Shown piece by piece: positions 7,866 through 15,523 of a stretch of 24,140 nt of DNA. A model generated the notes under the pieces. The model did not search any database and had not been told where the DNA came from. It saw only the letters and a program-made list of their open reading frames with translations. Position 1 is the stretch's first letter; the number at the start of each line of letters is the position of its first letter. The stretch comes from a virus. The DNA is taken from positions 1-24,140 of the IMG/VR virus record IMGVR_UViG_3300044984_001653, one strand, 5' to 3'. The position numbers and the translations under genes are program-made.

Positions 7866-9896
7866 TTAATATAATTTAATCTCGCAGGCATCTGTAGAGC
7901 AATATGCTTCTCCTGCAGCCTCAAGATTTTCTACTCCATCATAGATAGCAGACCAGTCAATCTTACCAATTTTTCCTACATGAGAGTTATATTCTTCACG
8001 AGTAATCTCAGTATAAGGTTGTTGTGGATAAGTTTTATTGCCCATTGGAAGGAATGAAACTGCCTTTAGTTGACCTTCATACATATTAAGTGCTGGGGCA
8101 ATAAATTTAGTTTCCTCTTCTTTATCAAATGACAGAGTTACAGAAACACCATTGTCTGACCAATACTTTTGTGCAGTTGCTGCTAAGCCAATCTTTTCAA
8201 ATAGGCTAACCTCTTTTTCAGAACGTTTATGCCCTGATGCTATTGGAAAATATACTACTGAAGTATTTGCTGATACTAGATCATCTTCAATTTTATATCC
8301 CGCTGCTTTAAATAAATGTAGCATAGGATCTGTATTACCAAAACGAATAGCACGAAGGTAAAACTCACCACCAGGGCCCCAGTGAACTCCAGGAGTAGCA
8401 CCAGAAAGAAGTGATACAGAGCCTGATGGTTTTACTGTTGTTACACGAATTGATTCACGAACACATAGCCACTCAGAATACTCATGGTCATAATGACGAA
8501 TCTTTTGATATCCCTCATCCATCCATTCACGAACAGTTGGAAGACCATTCTCATCTGCAAATGATGCAATACCAGTAAGGGATGTTCCAATTCTACGGTT
8601 ACGTTGCATAATACCGTTTGTTTGTTGCCAATGTGTTGGAAGAAGAGTTACAGTCTTACCGTATAGGTAAGCAAACTTTAATGTCTTAAGAAAATCTTCT
8701 TTAGACTCATGACGATTTAAATGAACTTCCACAAGTGTGCATAATTCGTATGATTCTAGTGGTTGTTCTGCACAAGGATTAAATCCCATTACTCTAGAAT
8801 CTTTTCCATCTGCAGGATCTGCAAGACGACCAAAGTTTCTAGCAACATCAAGCCAAATAAAACCTGGCTCACCATTATCTGCAATTAAATCTACATAGTC
8901 TTCATATTTTGTTCCAACTTCAGCAGCAATAGAGTTATTACTCATCCATGCCCATCCTGGTTTATCTGGATCATATGAATTTCTTTCTGGGAATACCTCG
9001 GGATTTTTAAGATTGATAAAAGTATCATCTCCTGGAGCACCAAGTGCCAGGGTAGCAGAACGACGAACATTTCCAGAAACAACACAAGTTCCAATAAGAT
9101 TTACAATATCAACAATAGCTCTGGAATCAAGTGTTTGTCCAGCTCTAGAGCCTATTACTTCATTGATCTTGTCATGTAGTGCAATCAAAGGTGCTGGACC
9201 GCTAGCAACGCCACCAAAGCCCTTAATAGGTGCTCCTAGTGGACGGATAAGGTCATAGTTAAACTTTTGGATAGATTGGTTTGGTCGTAGGTATGAATTT
9301 AATAACATTCTAACTGAATCTACCCAGCCCTCACGGGTATCTGGAATTTCCCAAACATTTTCTGGCTCTGTAGGTCCATAAATAGGCATATTTTTATCTT
9401 GCCCAATAGTATCAAAACCTACACCTATACCTAACATTAAAGCATCCATTACCCAAGCAAAAAGGGCACCTGGATCATTACGATCAATATCACGAGTAGA
9501 TACCATTGCACAATTTTGAAGGGAAGCAGAATTACGCTTTTCCATAGTCATAGGAGTTCCAAATGCCCATAGTCCACGTCCTGGAGGTGTCCATTTTAAT
9601 TCAAACATTCTTTGAAAAGCTTCTTGGGCAGACTTCTGTGCTTTGTTATCATTCCAGGGTAGACGATTATCTTTAGCATGATTCTTTTGAACTGAATACA
9701 TACCCTCGATTACACGACGACAAACTTCATGCCAACGCTCTTTTGTTCCATCATCTTTCATGCGAGAATATGTTCTAATAAAAGTAATTTCTCCCAATGA
9801 ATTAGATCCTGCATCTGAAAAACCAAATGGTGCTGGGATATTATTATATTTATTTACAAAATCTTCTGATAGACGAAACGAAAAAACTTCTGACAT
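7866..9896 (-). CDS. nrdJ: Adenosylcobalamin-dependent (class II) ribonucleoside-triphosphate reductase
   Basis: 676 aa. It would reduce ribonucleotides to deoxyribonucleotides in the host cytoplasm, using coenzyme B12 to generate a thiyl radical, so it supplies dNTPs for phage replication without oxygen or a second subunit. The active-site layout matches the monomeric Lactobacillus leichmannii type. It has Cys129 (LQNCAMVST), the NPCAEQPL motif with Asn373, radical Cys375 and Glu377, and redox partner Cys386 eleven residues later. KPSGSVSLLSGATPGVHW is at 489-506, and a C-terminal pair Cys666/Cys671 (CSTDAC) is present for thioredoxin-type re-reduction. No ATP-cone is seen at the N-terminus. 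It is somewhat shorter than the roughly 739-aa Lactobacillus enzyme. GAAAGG lies 10 nt before ATG 9896. The gene has its own terminator-insulated promoter region and sits oddly among virion genes. Confidence 0.96.
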   Translation of the reverse strand: MSEVFSFRLSEDFVNKYNNIPAPFGFSDAGSNSLGEITFIRTYSRMKDDGTKERWHEVCRRVIEGMYSVQKNHAKDNRLPWNDNKAQKSAQEAFQRMFELKWTPPGRGLWAFGTPMTMEKRNSASLQNCAMVSTRDIDRNDPGALFAWVMDALMLGIGVGFDTIGQDKNMPIYGPTEPENVWEIPDTREGWVDSVRMLLNSYLRPNQSIQKFNYDLIRPLGAPIKGFGGVASGPAPLIALHDKINEVIGSRAGQTLDSRAIVDIVNLIGTCVVSGNVRRSATLALGAPGDDTFINLKNPEVFPERNSYDPDKPGWAWMSNNSIAAEVGTKYEDYVDLIADNGEPGFIWLDVARNFGRLADPADGKDSRVMGFNPCAEQPLESYELCTLVEVHLNRHESKEDFLKTLKFAYLYGKTVTLLPTHWQQTNGIMQRNRRIGTSLTGIASFADENGLPTVREWMDEGYQKIRHYDHEYSEWLCVRESIRVTTVKPSGSVSLLSGATPGVHWGPGGEFYLRAIRFGNTDPMLHLFKAAGYKIEDDLVSANTSVVYFPIASGHKRSEKEVSLFEKIGLAATAQKYWSDNGVSVTLSFDKEEETKFIAPALNMYEGQLKAVSFLPMGNKTYPQQPYTEITREEYNSHVGKIGKIDWSAIYDGVENLEAAGEAYCSTDACEIKLY

Positions 9897-9953
9897 TTAT
9901 GTTATACCTTTCAAGTATTTGATTGAGGACTTCTCTTTTTTGGAAGTTCTCTT

Positions 9954-9962
9954 AGTATATCA
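9954..9962 (-). promoter_or_regulatory. Extended -10 promoter for the ribonucleotide reductase gene
   Basis: TGATATACT reads on the minus strand, with TATACT at 9959-9954, just downstream of the terminator. It would give a leader of about 50 nt that contains a GAAAGG ribosome binding site. A second weaker match, AGGTATAAC at 9901-9909, lies only 4 nt from the ATG. The leader is too short for a cobalamin riboswitch. Confidence 0.45.
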
Positions 9963-9966
9963 TGCT

Positions 9967-10001
9967 TTTAAAAAGAAAAACACGCCTGTTTAAGACGTGT
10001 T
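9967..10001 (-). terminator. Rho-independent terminator, minus strand
   Basis: On the minus strand AACACGTCT (10001-9993) pairs with AGGCGTGTT (9987-9979) around the 5-nt loop TAAAC. This is a 9-bp stem including one G-U pair, followed by TTTCTTTTT. On the plus strand the wobble becomes a C-A mismatch and no T tract follows, so it works in one direction. It ends the tail-fibre transcription unit before nrdJ. Confidence 0.8.
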
Positions 10002-10060
10002 AATCTATAGTTTAGGGTTAGAGCTTTGTTGTTGTTAACTTACTACTAAATTAACAGTTT

Positions 10061-10834
10061 TTAGAATCCACCGAAGCTTGGACCAAACGATGGTGGGAAG
10101 AACGGGAATGAAGGCGGGAAGAACGGTGGGAAGAACGGTGGGAAGAACGGGAAGAACGGAAAGAACGGAAAGAACGGTGGGAAGAACGGTGGGAAGAACG
10201 GGAAGAATGGAGGGAAAAACGGAGGAGTTGTAACGCTACCAGATGCAGATGAAGTTACAGAGTTTCCATTAGCATTAGTAGCATAAACAGTATAAGTTTG
10301 TGAAGTATTTGCTTCTTGGGTAACAACAACAGATAGCGTTGATCCATTAACTGTTGCACCTTTACCGTCAGAGGAAGCCCATGTGTATCCAGTAATAGTG
10401 CTTCCACCAGTTGCTGGAGCAACCCAAGTAACAGTATCTGCAAGAGCTGCTGTTGATACAGTCGGTGCTGTTGGAGTTGCTGGAACAGTGGTTGCTGTAA
10501 TAGAGCTAGAGGCAGTAGATGCATCTGAAGTGCCAACTGCGTTTGTTGCTGTTGCTGTAAAAGTATAGGCAGTATTAGATTGTAGTCCTGTTACAGTTAA
10601 TGGTGATGTTGAGCCAGATGCTGTATAGCCTCCAGGAGAAGAGGTAACTGTAAACGATGTAATTGGTGCACCATTTGATCCACCTGATGAAAAAGCTACA
10701 CTTGCAGATCCATTATTAAATGCACGACCAGTTCCAGCGTTTGTTGCAACAACGCTTACTGGAGGGTTAGGCTTTCCTGCACCCTGAAACCCAAGACCTC
10801 TTACACCAGCTCCTCTACCACCAATAATAGGCAT
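10061..10834 (-). CDS. Virion protein with two fibronectin type III domains and a Pro/Phe repeat tail
   Basis: 257 aa. A Gly-rich N-terminus (MPIIGGRGAGVRGLGFQGAG) is followed by two FN3-like beta domains, about residues 22-112 (with GLQSNTAYTFTATATNAVG) and 118-203 (with TITGYTWASS and QTYTVYATNANG). FN3 domains are common in phage tail proteins, where they may bind cell-surface sugars. Residues 204-250 are almost only Pro and Phe in units PPFF and PFF: about 24 Phe, 21 Pro and 2 Ser in 47 residues. The end is GPSFGGF. This tail is neither a normal transmembrane helix, because of the prolines, nor a known trimerisation motif. It could be a sticky or membrane-active tip. ATG 10834 has AAAGGGG upstream. 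The gene is last in the fibre unit, 13 nt after the 524-aa fibre. Confidence 0.82.
   Translation of the reverse strand: MPIIGGRGAGVRGLGFQGAGKPNPPVSVVATNAGTGRAFNNGSASVAFSSGGSNGAPITSFTVTSSPGGYTASGSTSPLTVTGLQSNTAYTFTATATNAVGTSDASTASSSITATTVPATPTAPTVSTAALADTVTWVAPATGGSTITGYTWASSDGKGATVNGSTLSVVVTQEANTSQTYTVYATNANGNSVTSSASGSVTTPPFFPPFFPFFPPFFPPFFPFFPFFPFFPPFFPPFFPPSFPFFPPSFGPSFGGF
10085..10226 (-). repeat. Low-complexity repeat encoding the (P)PFF tail
   Basis: Imperfect tandem copies of GGGAAGAACGG-type units (plus strand) in 9- and 12-bp steps. Each unit encodes PFF or PPFF on the minus strand. The plus strand is almost purely purine, broken mainly by the C of each AAC. Such a tract can change length by slippage in multiples of three without breaking the frame. 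Confidence 0.8.
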
Positions 10835-10847
10835 CTGCTATTCCCCT

Positions 10848-12422
10848 TTATGCGAACTTTGTTTGTGATCCAAATGCTGTAAAGGCAGCATCTCCTGTTT
10901 TTACTATAGTATATGAATAAATATCAATACTGCTTGCATTTCCTGCTGATGGAGCAGTTCCATTTTGCCATTTTGGAGTTACAGAAGAACCATCAATTTG
11001 GAATCCTGTTTGATAATATGGAGTTAAACCATTTGTAACAAAGAACACAACTGTTATAGAGTCATTTGTAGCAAGACTATCATTAAGTGTAGCTCCTGAG
11101 CTTCCACGAACATTTAGTGTCCAGTTAGCACTTGCATTTGATGTGTAATATAATATACCGCTTGTTAAAACGTCCAAAGGAATTGTTCCACTTGCTGCAG
11201 TTGCAGATACTGTTAAACGCTCTTCTGGTCCACGAAGGATTGTGTTTATATTTAAAGCATTTGTTAGTGTTGGAGCAGTTCCAAAAACTAGTGATCCAGA
11301 TCCTGTTTCATCAGTTATAGCTGATAAAAGGTTTGCTGATGAAGGTGTTCCAAGGAATGTGGCAACTCCTGTTCCAAATGCATCTGTTCCAGCAAATTTT
11401 AATGTTTTACCAGAAGCAAGATTAATATGCTCTGAAGATGTCCATGAGTCTGTAGCATCTACCCAGTTAAAGGTTTTATCGGTTGCACCCTTTAATGTGA
11501 TACCGCCACCATCTGCTGTTGTGTCTGTAGGTGTTTCAACATCACCAAGAACAACGTTTTTGTCTTCTACTACAAGGCTGGTTGAGTTAATATTTGTTGT
11601 AGTTCCGTTTACTGTCAAGTCCCCAGAAATTGTTAAGTTAACTGCTGTAGCAGTTCCAGTAAATGCTGGCGCTGCAAGTGGAGCTTTAGCATCTAGTTGT
11701 GTTTGAATTGCCGAAGTTACTCCATCTACATAGTTTAACTCTGTAGCGGTAGCAGTTACTGCAACGTCTTCGTTAATCTTAGGGCTTGTTAAAGTTTTAT
11801 TTGTAAGGGTTTCAGTTCCAGCAAGTGAAGCTACATCGGCATCGCTAACTGCAGTATTTAGTTGAGCAAGAGTTGATGTAACTGTGTTTGAGCCAAGTGA
11901 TATTGACTTGTTTGAAAGTGTATTTGTTGATGATGCTGTTACTGTAATATCGGATGTAAGTGCTACTGTGCCTGTTGCATCTGGGAAAGTAATTGTGCGA
12001 TCTGCGCTAGGGTCTCCTGCTGAAAGAGTCAGCTCAAAAGCATCTGCAGTAGAACCTTCCATTGTAATTGTTGAAGTAAATACTCCGATGTCTGTAATAT
12101 CTGAAAGGTTTCCAGTTGTAATAACTGTTCCTGTTACGTTAGGAAGGGTAATTGTGCGATCAGCAGTAGGGTCTGTTACTTGAAGTGTAGTTTCATAAGA
12201 ATCGGCGGTAGCACCTTCAAAAGTAATGCTAGTTCCAAAAGCAGGATTTACTGTGGAGTTAATATCAGAAAAATAATCTAGATCAGCCCAGTGGTTTGTT
12301 CCATCGCCAATTTTAAATTTATTTGTGTCTGACTCCCAGCCCATTTCACCAGCATTTAATACTGGGTTAGCAGAGGTCCATTGAGAGGCAGTTCCTCTAC
12401 GCTGTTGCATTCTTGTTGCCAT
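10848..12422 (-). CDS. Tail fibre protein with Mtd-like N-terminal domain
   Basis: 524 aa. The N-terminus (MATRMQQRRGTASQWTSANP, then NAGEMGWESDTNKFKIGDGT) matches the short domain at the start of major tropism determinant-like phage receptor-binding proteins. Next come fibre modules with FEGATADSYETT and DPTADRTITLPNVTGTV, present at least twice. After them is TLTNKTLTSP, then APAFTGTATAVNLTISGDLT, then a module with GVATFLGTPSSANL and ITDETGSGSLVFGTAPTL. The last 120 residues, with ILYYTSNASANWTLNVRG and FQIDGSSVTPKWQ, resemble C-terminal domains of marine phage fibres. Probably a trimeric host-contact fibre. ATG 12422 has a good AGAAGGAG ribosome binding site and an extended -10 box 28 nt upstream. 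No variable-repeat/template-repeat pair or reverse transcriptase is seen. Confidence 0.82.
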   Translation of the reverse strand: MATRMQQRRGTASQWTSANPVLNAGEMGWESDTNKFKIGDGTNHWADLDYFSDINSTVNPAFGTSITFEGATADSYETTLQVTDPTADRTITLPNVTGTVITTGNLSDITDIGVFTSTITMEGSTADAFELTLSAGDPSADRTITFPDATGTVALTSDITVTASSTNTLSNKSISLGSNTVTSTLAQLNTAVSDADVASLAGTETLTNKTLTSPKINEDVAVTATATELNYVDGVTSAIQTQLDAKAPLAAPAFTGTATAVNLTISGDLTVNGTTTNINSTSLVVEDKNVVLGDVETPTDTTADGGGITLKGATDKTFNWVDATDSWTSSEHINLASGKTLKFAGTDAFGTGVATFLGTPSSANLLSAITDETGSGSLVFGTAPTLTNALNINTILRGPEERLTVSATAASGTIPLDVLTSGILYYTSNASANWTLNVRGSSGATLNDSLATNDSITVVFFVTNGLTPYYQTGFQIDGSSVTPKWQNGTAPSAGNASSIDIYSYTIVKTGDAAFTAFGSQTKFA

Positions 12423-12450
12423 TTAGAGCTCCTTCTGTATCCCCTGTTAT

Positions 12451-12459
12451 ATTATATCA
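12451..12459 (-). promoter_or_regulatory. Extended -10 promoter for the Mtd-like fibre gene
   Basis: TGATATAAT reads on the minus strand, with TATAAT at 12456-12451, 28 nt before ATG 12422. It lies in the 42-nt gap after the 150-aa gene. Here the transcript would have a leader of about 20 nt with a proper ribosome binding site (AAGGAG, 12429-12434). Confidence 0.55.
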
Positions 12460-12464
12460 GACAA

Positions 12465-12917
12465 TTAGTTAAAATTGTCAGTTGCTACTCCGCCATCGTA
12501 TGTTGCTTCAAATGATGCTGTATTGTATAGTCCAGCACTTACAAGAACACCTGGTTCATTGTATGAGCCACCACTAATAAATGTGCTAACAATTAGTCCG
12601 CTTCCATCAATTGAAGTATCATGTATATGGTCTTTTAATGTTTCTGCATCTTCAAGGGTTGCAATTGCTACCCATTCAGAATTATAATAAATATGAACAC
12701 GTTCTGTTAGCGTATCAAACCATAAATTTCCATTTGCTGGAGATGCTGGTTGTGTTGTTCCAATTGTTGGTGATCCAACAGCTGTATCTACATATAATTT
12801 TGTTGTTGCATGTGCATTTTCAGTAGGAGTGGCAACTGTAACAGTTCCTCCAAAAGTTCCGCCATCGGCAACGTTAATGCCATGCTTTACTTTAAAGTCT
12901 CTATTAAATGTTGCCAC
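12465..12917 (-). CDS. Small tail-fibre-like structural protein
   Basis: 150 aa, with GTG start at 12917-12915 and AAGAGG about 8 nt upstream. The N-terminus MATFNRDFKVKHGINVADGG resembles that of the next fibre (MATVVKDFRVKAGLVVEG), which suggests a shared attachment segment. ENAHATTKLYVDTAV is a motif common in phage fibre shafts. GTTQPASPANGNLWFDT followed by VHIYYNSEWVAI is also typical of phage fibre and collar proteins. The C-terminal 35 residues (VSAGLYNTASFEATYDGG) are beta-type. No catalytic motif is visible. It lies between two fibre genes, so a fibre subunit or fibre connector is the likely role. Confidence 0.75.
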   Translation of the reverse strand: MATFNRDFKVKHGINVADGGTFGGTVTVATPTENAHATTKLYVDTAVGSPTIGTTQPASPANGNLWFDTLTERVHIYYNSEWVAIATLEDAETLKDHIHDTSIDGSGLIVSTFISGGSYNEPGVLVSAGLYNTASFEATYDGGVATDNFN

Positions 12918-12934
12918 AATCTACCTCTTTCTAA

Positions 12935-15040
12935 TTATGCTTCGATATAAACTTTGTTAACTTTAACAACAGTATCTGATGCTGCGCCAGTAACCTGAAG
13001 AAGAACGTTTCCACCGCTGTAAACAGCATCGGTTGTTCCTAGTTGGGCATTGCTGATTACATCTGCATACTCTGTTAAGTAAACGTTATTTGATCCATCA
13101 ACTGTAACAAGCAGTTCAATTACTTCAATGTCAGTTCCCTTTTTCATTTGAACAATATACTTTGCAGATGAATAAGTTGTTGCTGACCATGTGTCAATTG
13201 TTGTTGCTGAAGTTGATGCGGTTGCTGTAGCAGTTCCAAGCAAAGCATCTGTCAGTGTGATAGATGTTGCTGTTGCTGCACCAATATTTGGAGTAACAAG
13301 AGTTGGTGTATTAGCAAATACTAGAGCACCAGTTCCTGTTTCATCAGTTACTGCTGAGATAAGGTTTGCAGAAGATGGTGTAGCTAAAAATGTTGCTACG
13401 CCAGCTCCAAGACCTGAGATACCAGTTGCTACTGGAAGACCAGTTGCGTTTGTCAAAGTTCCTGCTGATGGGGTTCCAAGATCAGGAGTTGTCAATGTTG
13501 GAGATGTAAGAGTCTTGTTAGTAAGAGTCTGTGTGCCTGTTAATGTAACTACTGTTGAATCAATATCAAGAGTGTTTCCAGTCTTGTCTAATCCTGTTCC
13601 AGCAATTATTTGTCCAAGACCAGTAAACTGGGTAAAGGTAAGTCCTGTAGTTCCAACTGTGATTGGACCATTTGTAGTTAATACATATCCAGAATCTGCG
13701 TTAACAGTTCCTTCTTCTACGAATACCGCAAAACTTGCAGTAAGTTCTGCACCTGTGTCTGCATCTGCTGCACGAGTAAAAGTTGGTGATGCATCTCCAC
13801 CATAAACATAAATACCATTTTCAGATGTAGTTGTTTGATTTTTTACTAAAAGCCTGTCTCCAGTGTCGAAAGTAATGCCATCAAATACAGCTGGACTTGC
13901 TCCACCATATCCAACGAAAAACATATTTGCAGTTGTAGCAGCTTTAACTGATGCTTTCCAGTCAATACCTTGTGCTGCTGAATCTACATAAGACTTTGTT
14001 GCTGCATCTGTTGCATCAGTTGGTGTTCCAAGACCTGTGATCTTGTTTGTTCCCATTGCAATTGCACCAGTCATAGTGCCACCAGCAAGTGCTAATTTAT
14101 TTCCAAGATCTGTTGTAAGTCCTGAAATTTTTGACTGAGCAATTGCTGCAGCAGAGTTGATGTCTGCATCTACAATTGTGTCATTAGCAATCTTTGCTGA
14201 AGTAACTGCCTGATCTACAATTTTTGCTGTTTCTACAGAGTCTGCAGCAAGTTTACCAGCAGTTACGTTAGCATCTGTAATTTTTGCTGTGGTTACTGCG
14301 CCATCTGCAAGTTTACCAGTGGTTACGTTTAAGTCTGCAAGTTTACCAGTAGTTACGTTTAAATTTTTAATACTTGCTGTTTCTACAGAATCTGAAGCCA
14401 TCTTAGCAGCGGTTACATTACCATCTCTAATGTTTGCTGTTTCAACTGCGCTAGTTGCAAGTTTTGCTGCTGTTACGTTAGCATCTCTAATGTTTGCTGT
14501 TTCAACTGCGCTAGTTGCAAGTTTTGCTGCTGTTACGTTAGCATCTCTAATGTTTGCTGTTTCAACTGCGCTAGTTGCAAGTTTTGCTGTTGTTACGTTA
14601 GCATCAAGAATCTTTGCGGTTGTAACTGAGTCTGAAGCAAGTAGTGTTGCTGTAACTGTGCCAGTATCACCAGTTGTAATTACGGTTCCTGATACGTCAG
14701 GAAGTGTTATTGTGCGATCTGCTGTTGGGTCAGTTACTGTAACTGTTGTTTCAAAATCATTTGCTGTAGCACCTTCAAATACAATGCTTGATTCAAAAGA
14801 TCCAACTGCTGCTGGGGCTGCCCACTTAACACCATTGGTTGCTGAATCATCTGCTGTAAGAACGTAATTATTTGTTCCAACTGCAAGACGAGTTACCGCA
14901 TCTGCACCAGAGGCTACTAGCAAATCACCTTTTGCATCTACTAGTGCTTCTGTTAATATATCATGTGAGTTAACGGTCGCAGTTGATCCTTCAACTACAA
15001 GTCCCGCTTTTACTCTAAAATCTTTTACTACTGTTGCCAT
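12935..15040 (-). CDS. Large tail fibre protein with decapeptide repeats
   Basis: 701 aa, with ATG 15040 behind CAAGGAGAT. It has an N-terminal attachment segment, then FEGATANDFETTVTVTDPTADRTITLPDVSGTV at about 88-120. Residues 135-294 are sixteen decapeptide steps in register, alternating forms such as DANVTAAKLA and TSAVETANIR. A shaft module with ATKSYVDSAAQGIDWK follows. Then comes a domain with TGDRLLVKNQTT and ENGIYVYGG, then TLTNKTLTSPTL and GVATFLATPSSANL modules shared with the 524-aa fibre. The final domain (SSAKYIVQMKKGTDIEVIEL to the end) resembles that of the 148-aa protein. The repeats suggest a long trimeric fibrous shaft. No chaperone or peptidase domain is recognised at the C-terminus. 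Likely role: host attachment. Confidence 0.82.
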   Translation of the reverse strand: MATVVKDFRVKAGLVVEGSTATVNSHDILTEALVDAKGDLLVASGADAVTRLAVGTNNYVLTADDSATNGVKWAAPAAVGSFESSIVFEGATANDFETTVTVTDPTADRTITLPDVSGTVITTGDTGTVTATLLASDSVTTAKILDANVTTAKLATSAVETANIRDANVTAAKLATSAVETANIRDANVTAAKLATSAVETANIRDGNVTAAKMASDSVETASIKNLNVTTGKLADLNVTTGKLADGAVTTAKITDANVTAGKLAADSVETAKIVDQAVTSAKIANDTIVDADINSAAAIAQSKISGLTTDLGNKLALAGGTMTGAIAMGTNKITGLGTPTDATDAATKSYVDSAAQGIDWKASVKAATTANMFFVGYGGASPAVFDGITFDTGDRLLVKNQTTTSENGIYVYGGDASPTFTRAADADTGAELTASFAVFVEEGTVNADSGYVLTTNGPITVGTTGLTFTQFTGLGQIIAGTGLDKTGNTLDIDSTVVTLTGTQTLTNKTLTSPTLTTPDLGTPSAGTLTNATGLPVATGISGLGAGVATFLATPSSANLISAVTDETGTGALVFANTPTLVTPNIGAATATSITLTDALLGTATATASTSATTIDTWSATTYSSAKYIVQMKKGTDIEVIELLVTVDGSNNVYLTEYADVISNAQLGTTDAVYSGGNVLLQVTGAASDTVVKVNKVYIEA
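14422..14600. repeat. Tandem 60-bp direct repeats within the large fibre gene
   Basis: Positions 14461-14520 and 14521-14580 are identical. The preceding 39 bases (14422-14460) match the same unit, and 14581-14600 start another copy with one change. The 60-bp period equals two decapeptides. Identity is higher at DNA level than needed for protein, so recent duplication or homogenisation is likely. Confidence 0.92.
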
Positions 15041-15055
15041 CTTATATCTCCTTGG

Positions 15056-15502
15056 TTAGGCCTTTAATCCCATACGCATGTAGCGTAGAGTTATAGGTGT
15101 TATTCCCCCTACTGGAACAACAGTTAGTGAAACTGTATCTCCAGCCCGTGAAACAGAGATGGTGCCAATATTCCCATCATTATCTATCGTTCCATACTGA
15201 CTGACGCTAACATCTACTCCGTCAACCAGAATATCCATTGATGTAGTGAAAAACTTGTTTGCTCCACCAGCTACATATTTAATAGAGATTACGTATTTCA
15301 TTGATCTAAACTCAGTTGCAGAAAAATTATCAAATACTGTTGAATTTTCAATACCATTGATTGTTGATTCATTATTGCCATCTGATCCAAGATCAGTGGA
15401 CCTAGCAGAAGCACTATCGATTAGGTCTTCATAGTTTGCTTGTGTTGGGCGGTCTCCTGTTTGGAAGAGGGCCTTTACGTTTGCTATTGATATTTTCGCC
15501 AT
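15056..15502 (-). CDS. Small virion protein sharing a C-terminal domain with the large fibre
   Basis: 148 aa. The N-terminal helix contains LFQTGDRPTQANYEDLIDS, a motif seen at the start of many phage tail and fibre proteins. Residues about 60-148 (RSMKYVISIKYV, then TTSMDILVDGVDVSVSQYG, then GTISVSRAGDTVSLTV) align by eye with the last 80 residues of the large fibre, strand by strand. This suggests a shared beta-sandwich tip or attachment domain. It is the first gene of the fibre pair and ends 16 nt before the large fibre start. ATG 15502 has no Shine-Dalgarno; TGATATAAT ends 6 nt upstream. Function is inferred from shared domains and position. Confidence 0.72.
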   Translation of the reverse strand: MAKISIANVKALFQTGDRPTQANYEDLIDSASARSTDLGSDGNNESTINGIENSTVFDNFSATEFRSMKYVISIKYVAGGANKFFTTSMDILVDGVDVSVSQYGTIDNDGNIGTISVSRAGDTVSLTVVPVGGITPITLRYMRMGLKA

Positions 15503-15508
15503 AATGGA

Positions 15509-15517
15509 ATTATATCA
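15509..15517 (-). promoter_or_regulatory. Extended -10 promoter for the small virion protein and fibre genes
   Basis: TGATATAAT reads on the minus strand, with TATAAT at 15514-15509, exactly 6 nt before ATG 15502. With usual spacing the transcript would begin at or next to the start codon. It lies in the 21-nt gap between two genes. Confidence 0.6.
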
Positions 15518-15523
15518 TATATT

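Noticed and set aside
9897-9953. Cobalamin riboswitch in the nrdJ leader
   Set aside because: The leader is only about 50 nt and lacks a B12-box-like segment.
10033-10056. Inverted repeat TGTTAA...TTAACA after the FN3 gene
   Set aside because: Weak A/T stem with a 12-nt loop and no T tract; the real terminator is the stem at 9979-10001.
10255-10536. Second minus-strand frame rich in Leu and Gln within the FN3 gene
   Set aside because: Frame-shifted reading of the FN3 gene with biased composition; no ribosome binding site.
11242-12183. Plus-strand open frames opposite the Mtd-like fibre
   Set aside because: Antisense shadows of a Thr/Ala/Ser-rich gene, where stops are rare on the other strand.
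10848-12422. Diversity-generating retroelement, suggested by the Mtd-like N-terminus
   Set aside because: No template repeat, reverse transcriptase or accessory gene is seen in the window; the C-terminus is not a C-type lectin domain.
14422-14600. CRISPR-like array
   Set aside because: The 60-bp repeats are directly adjacent without unique spacers, and are in frame with a fibre protein.
13191-14867. Two plus-strand open frames (13191-13805 and 14289-14867) opposite the large fibre, one with apparent protein repeats
   Set aside because: The repeats only mirror the decapeptide DNA repeats of the fibre gene; no start signals.
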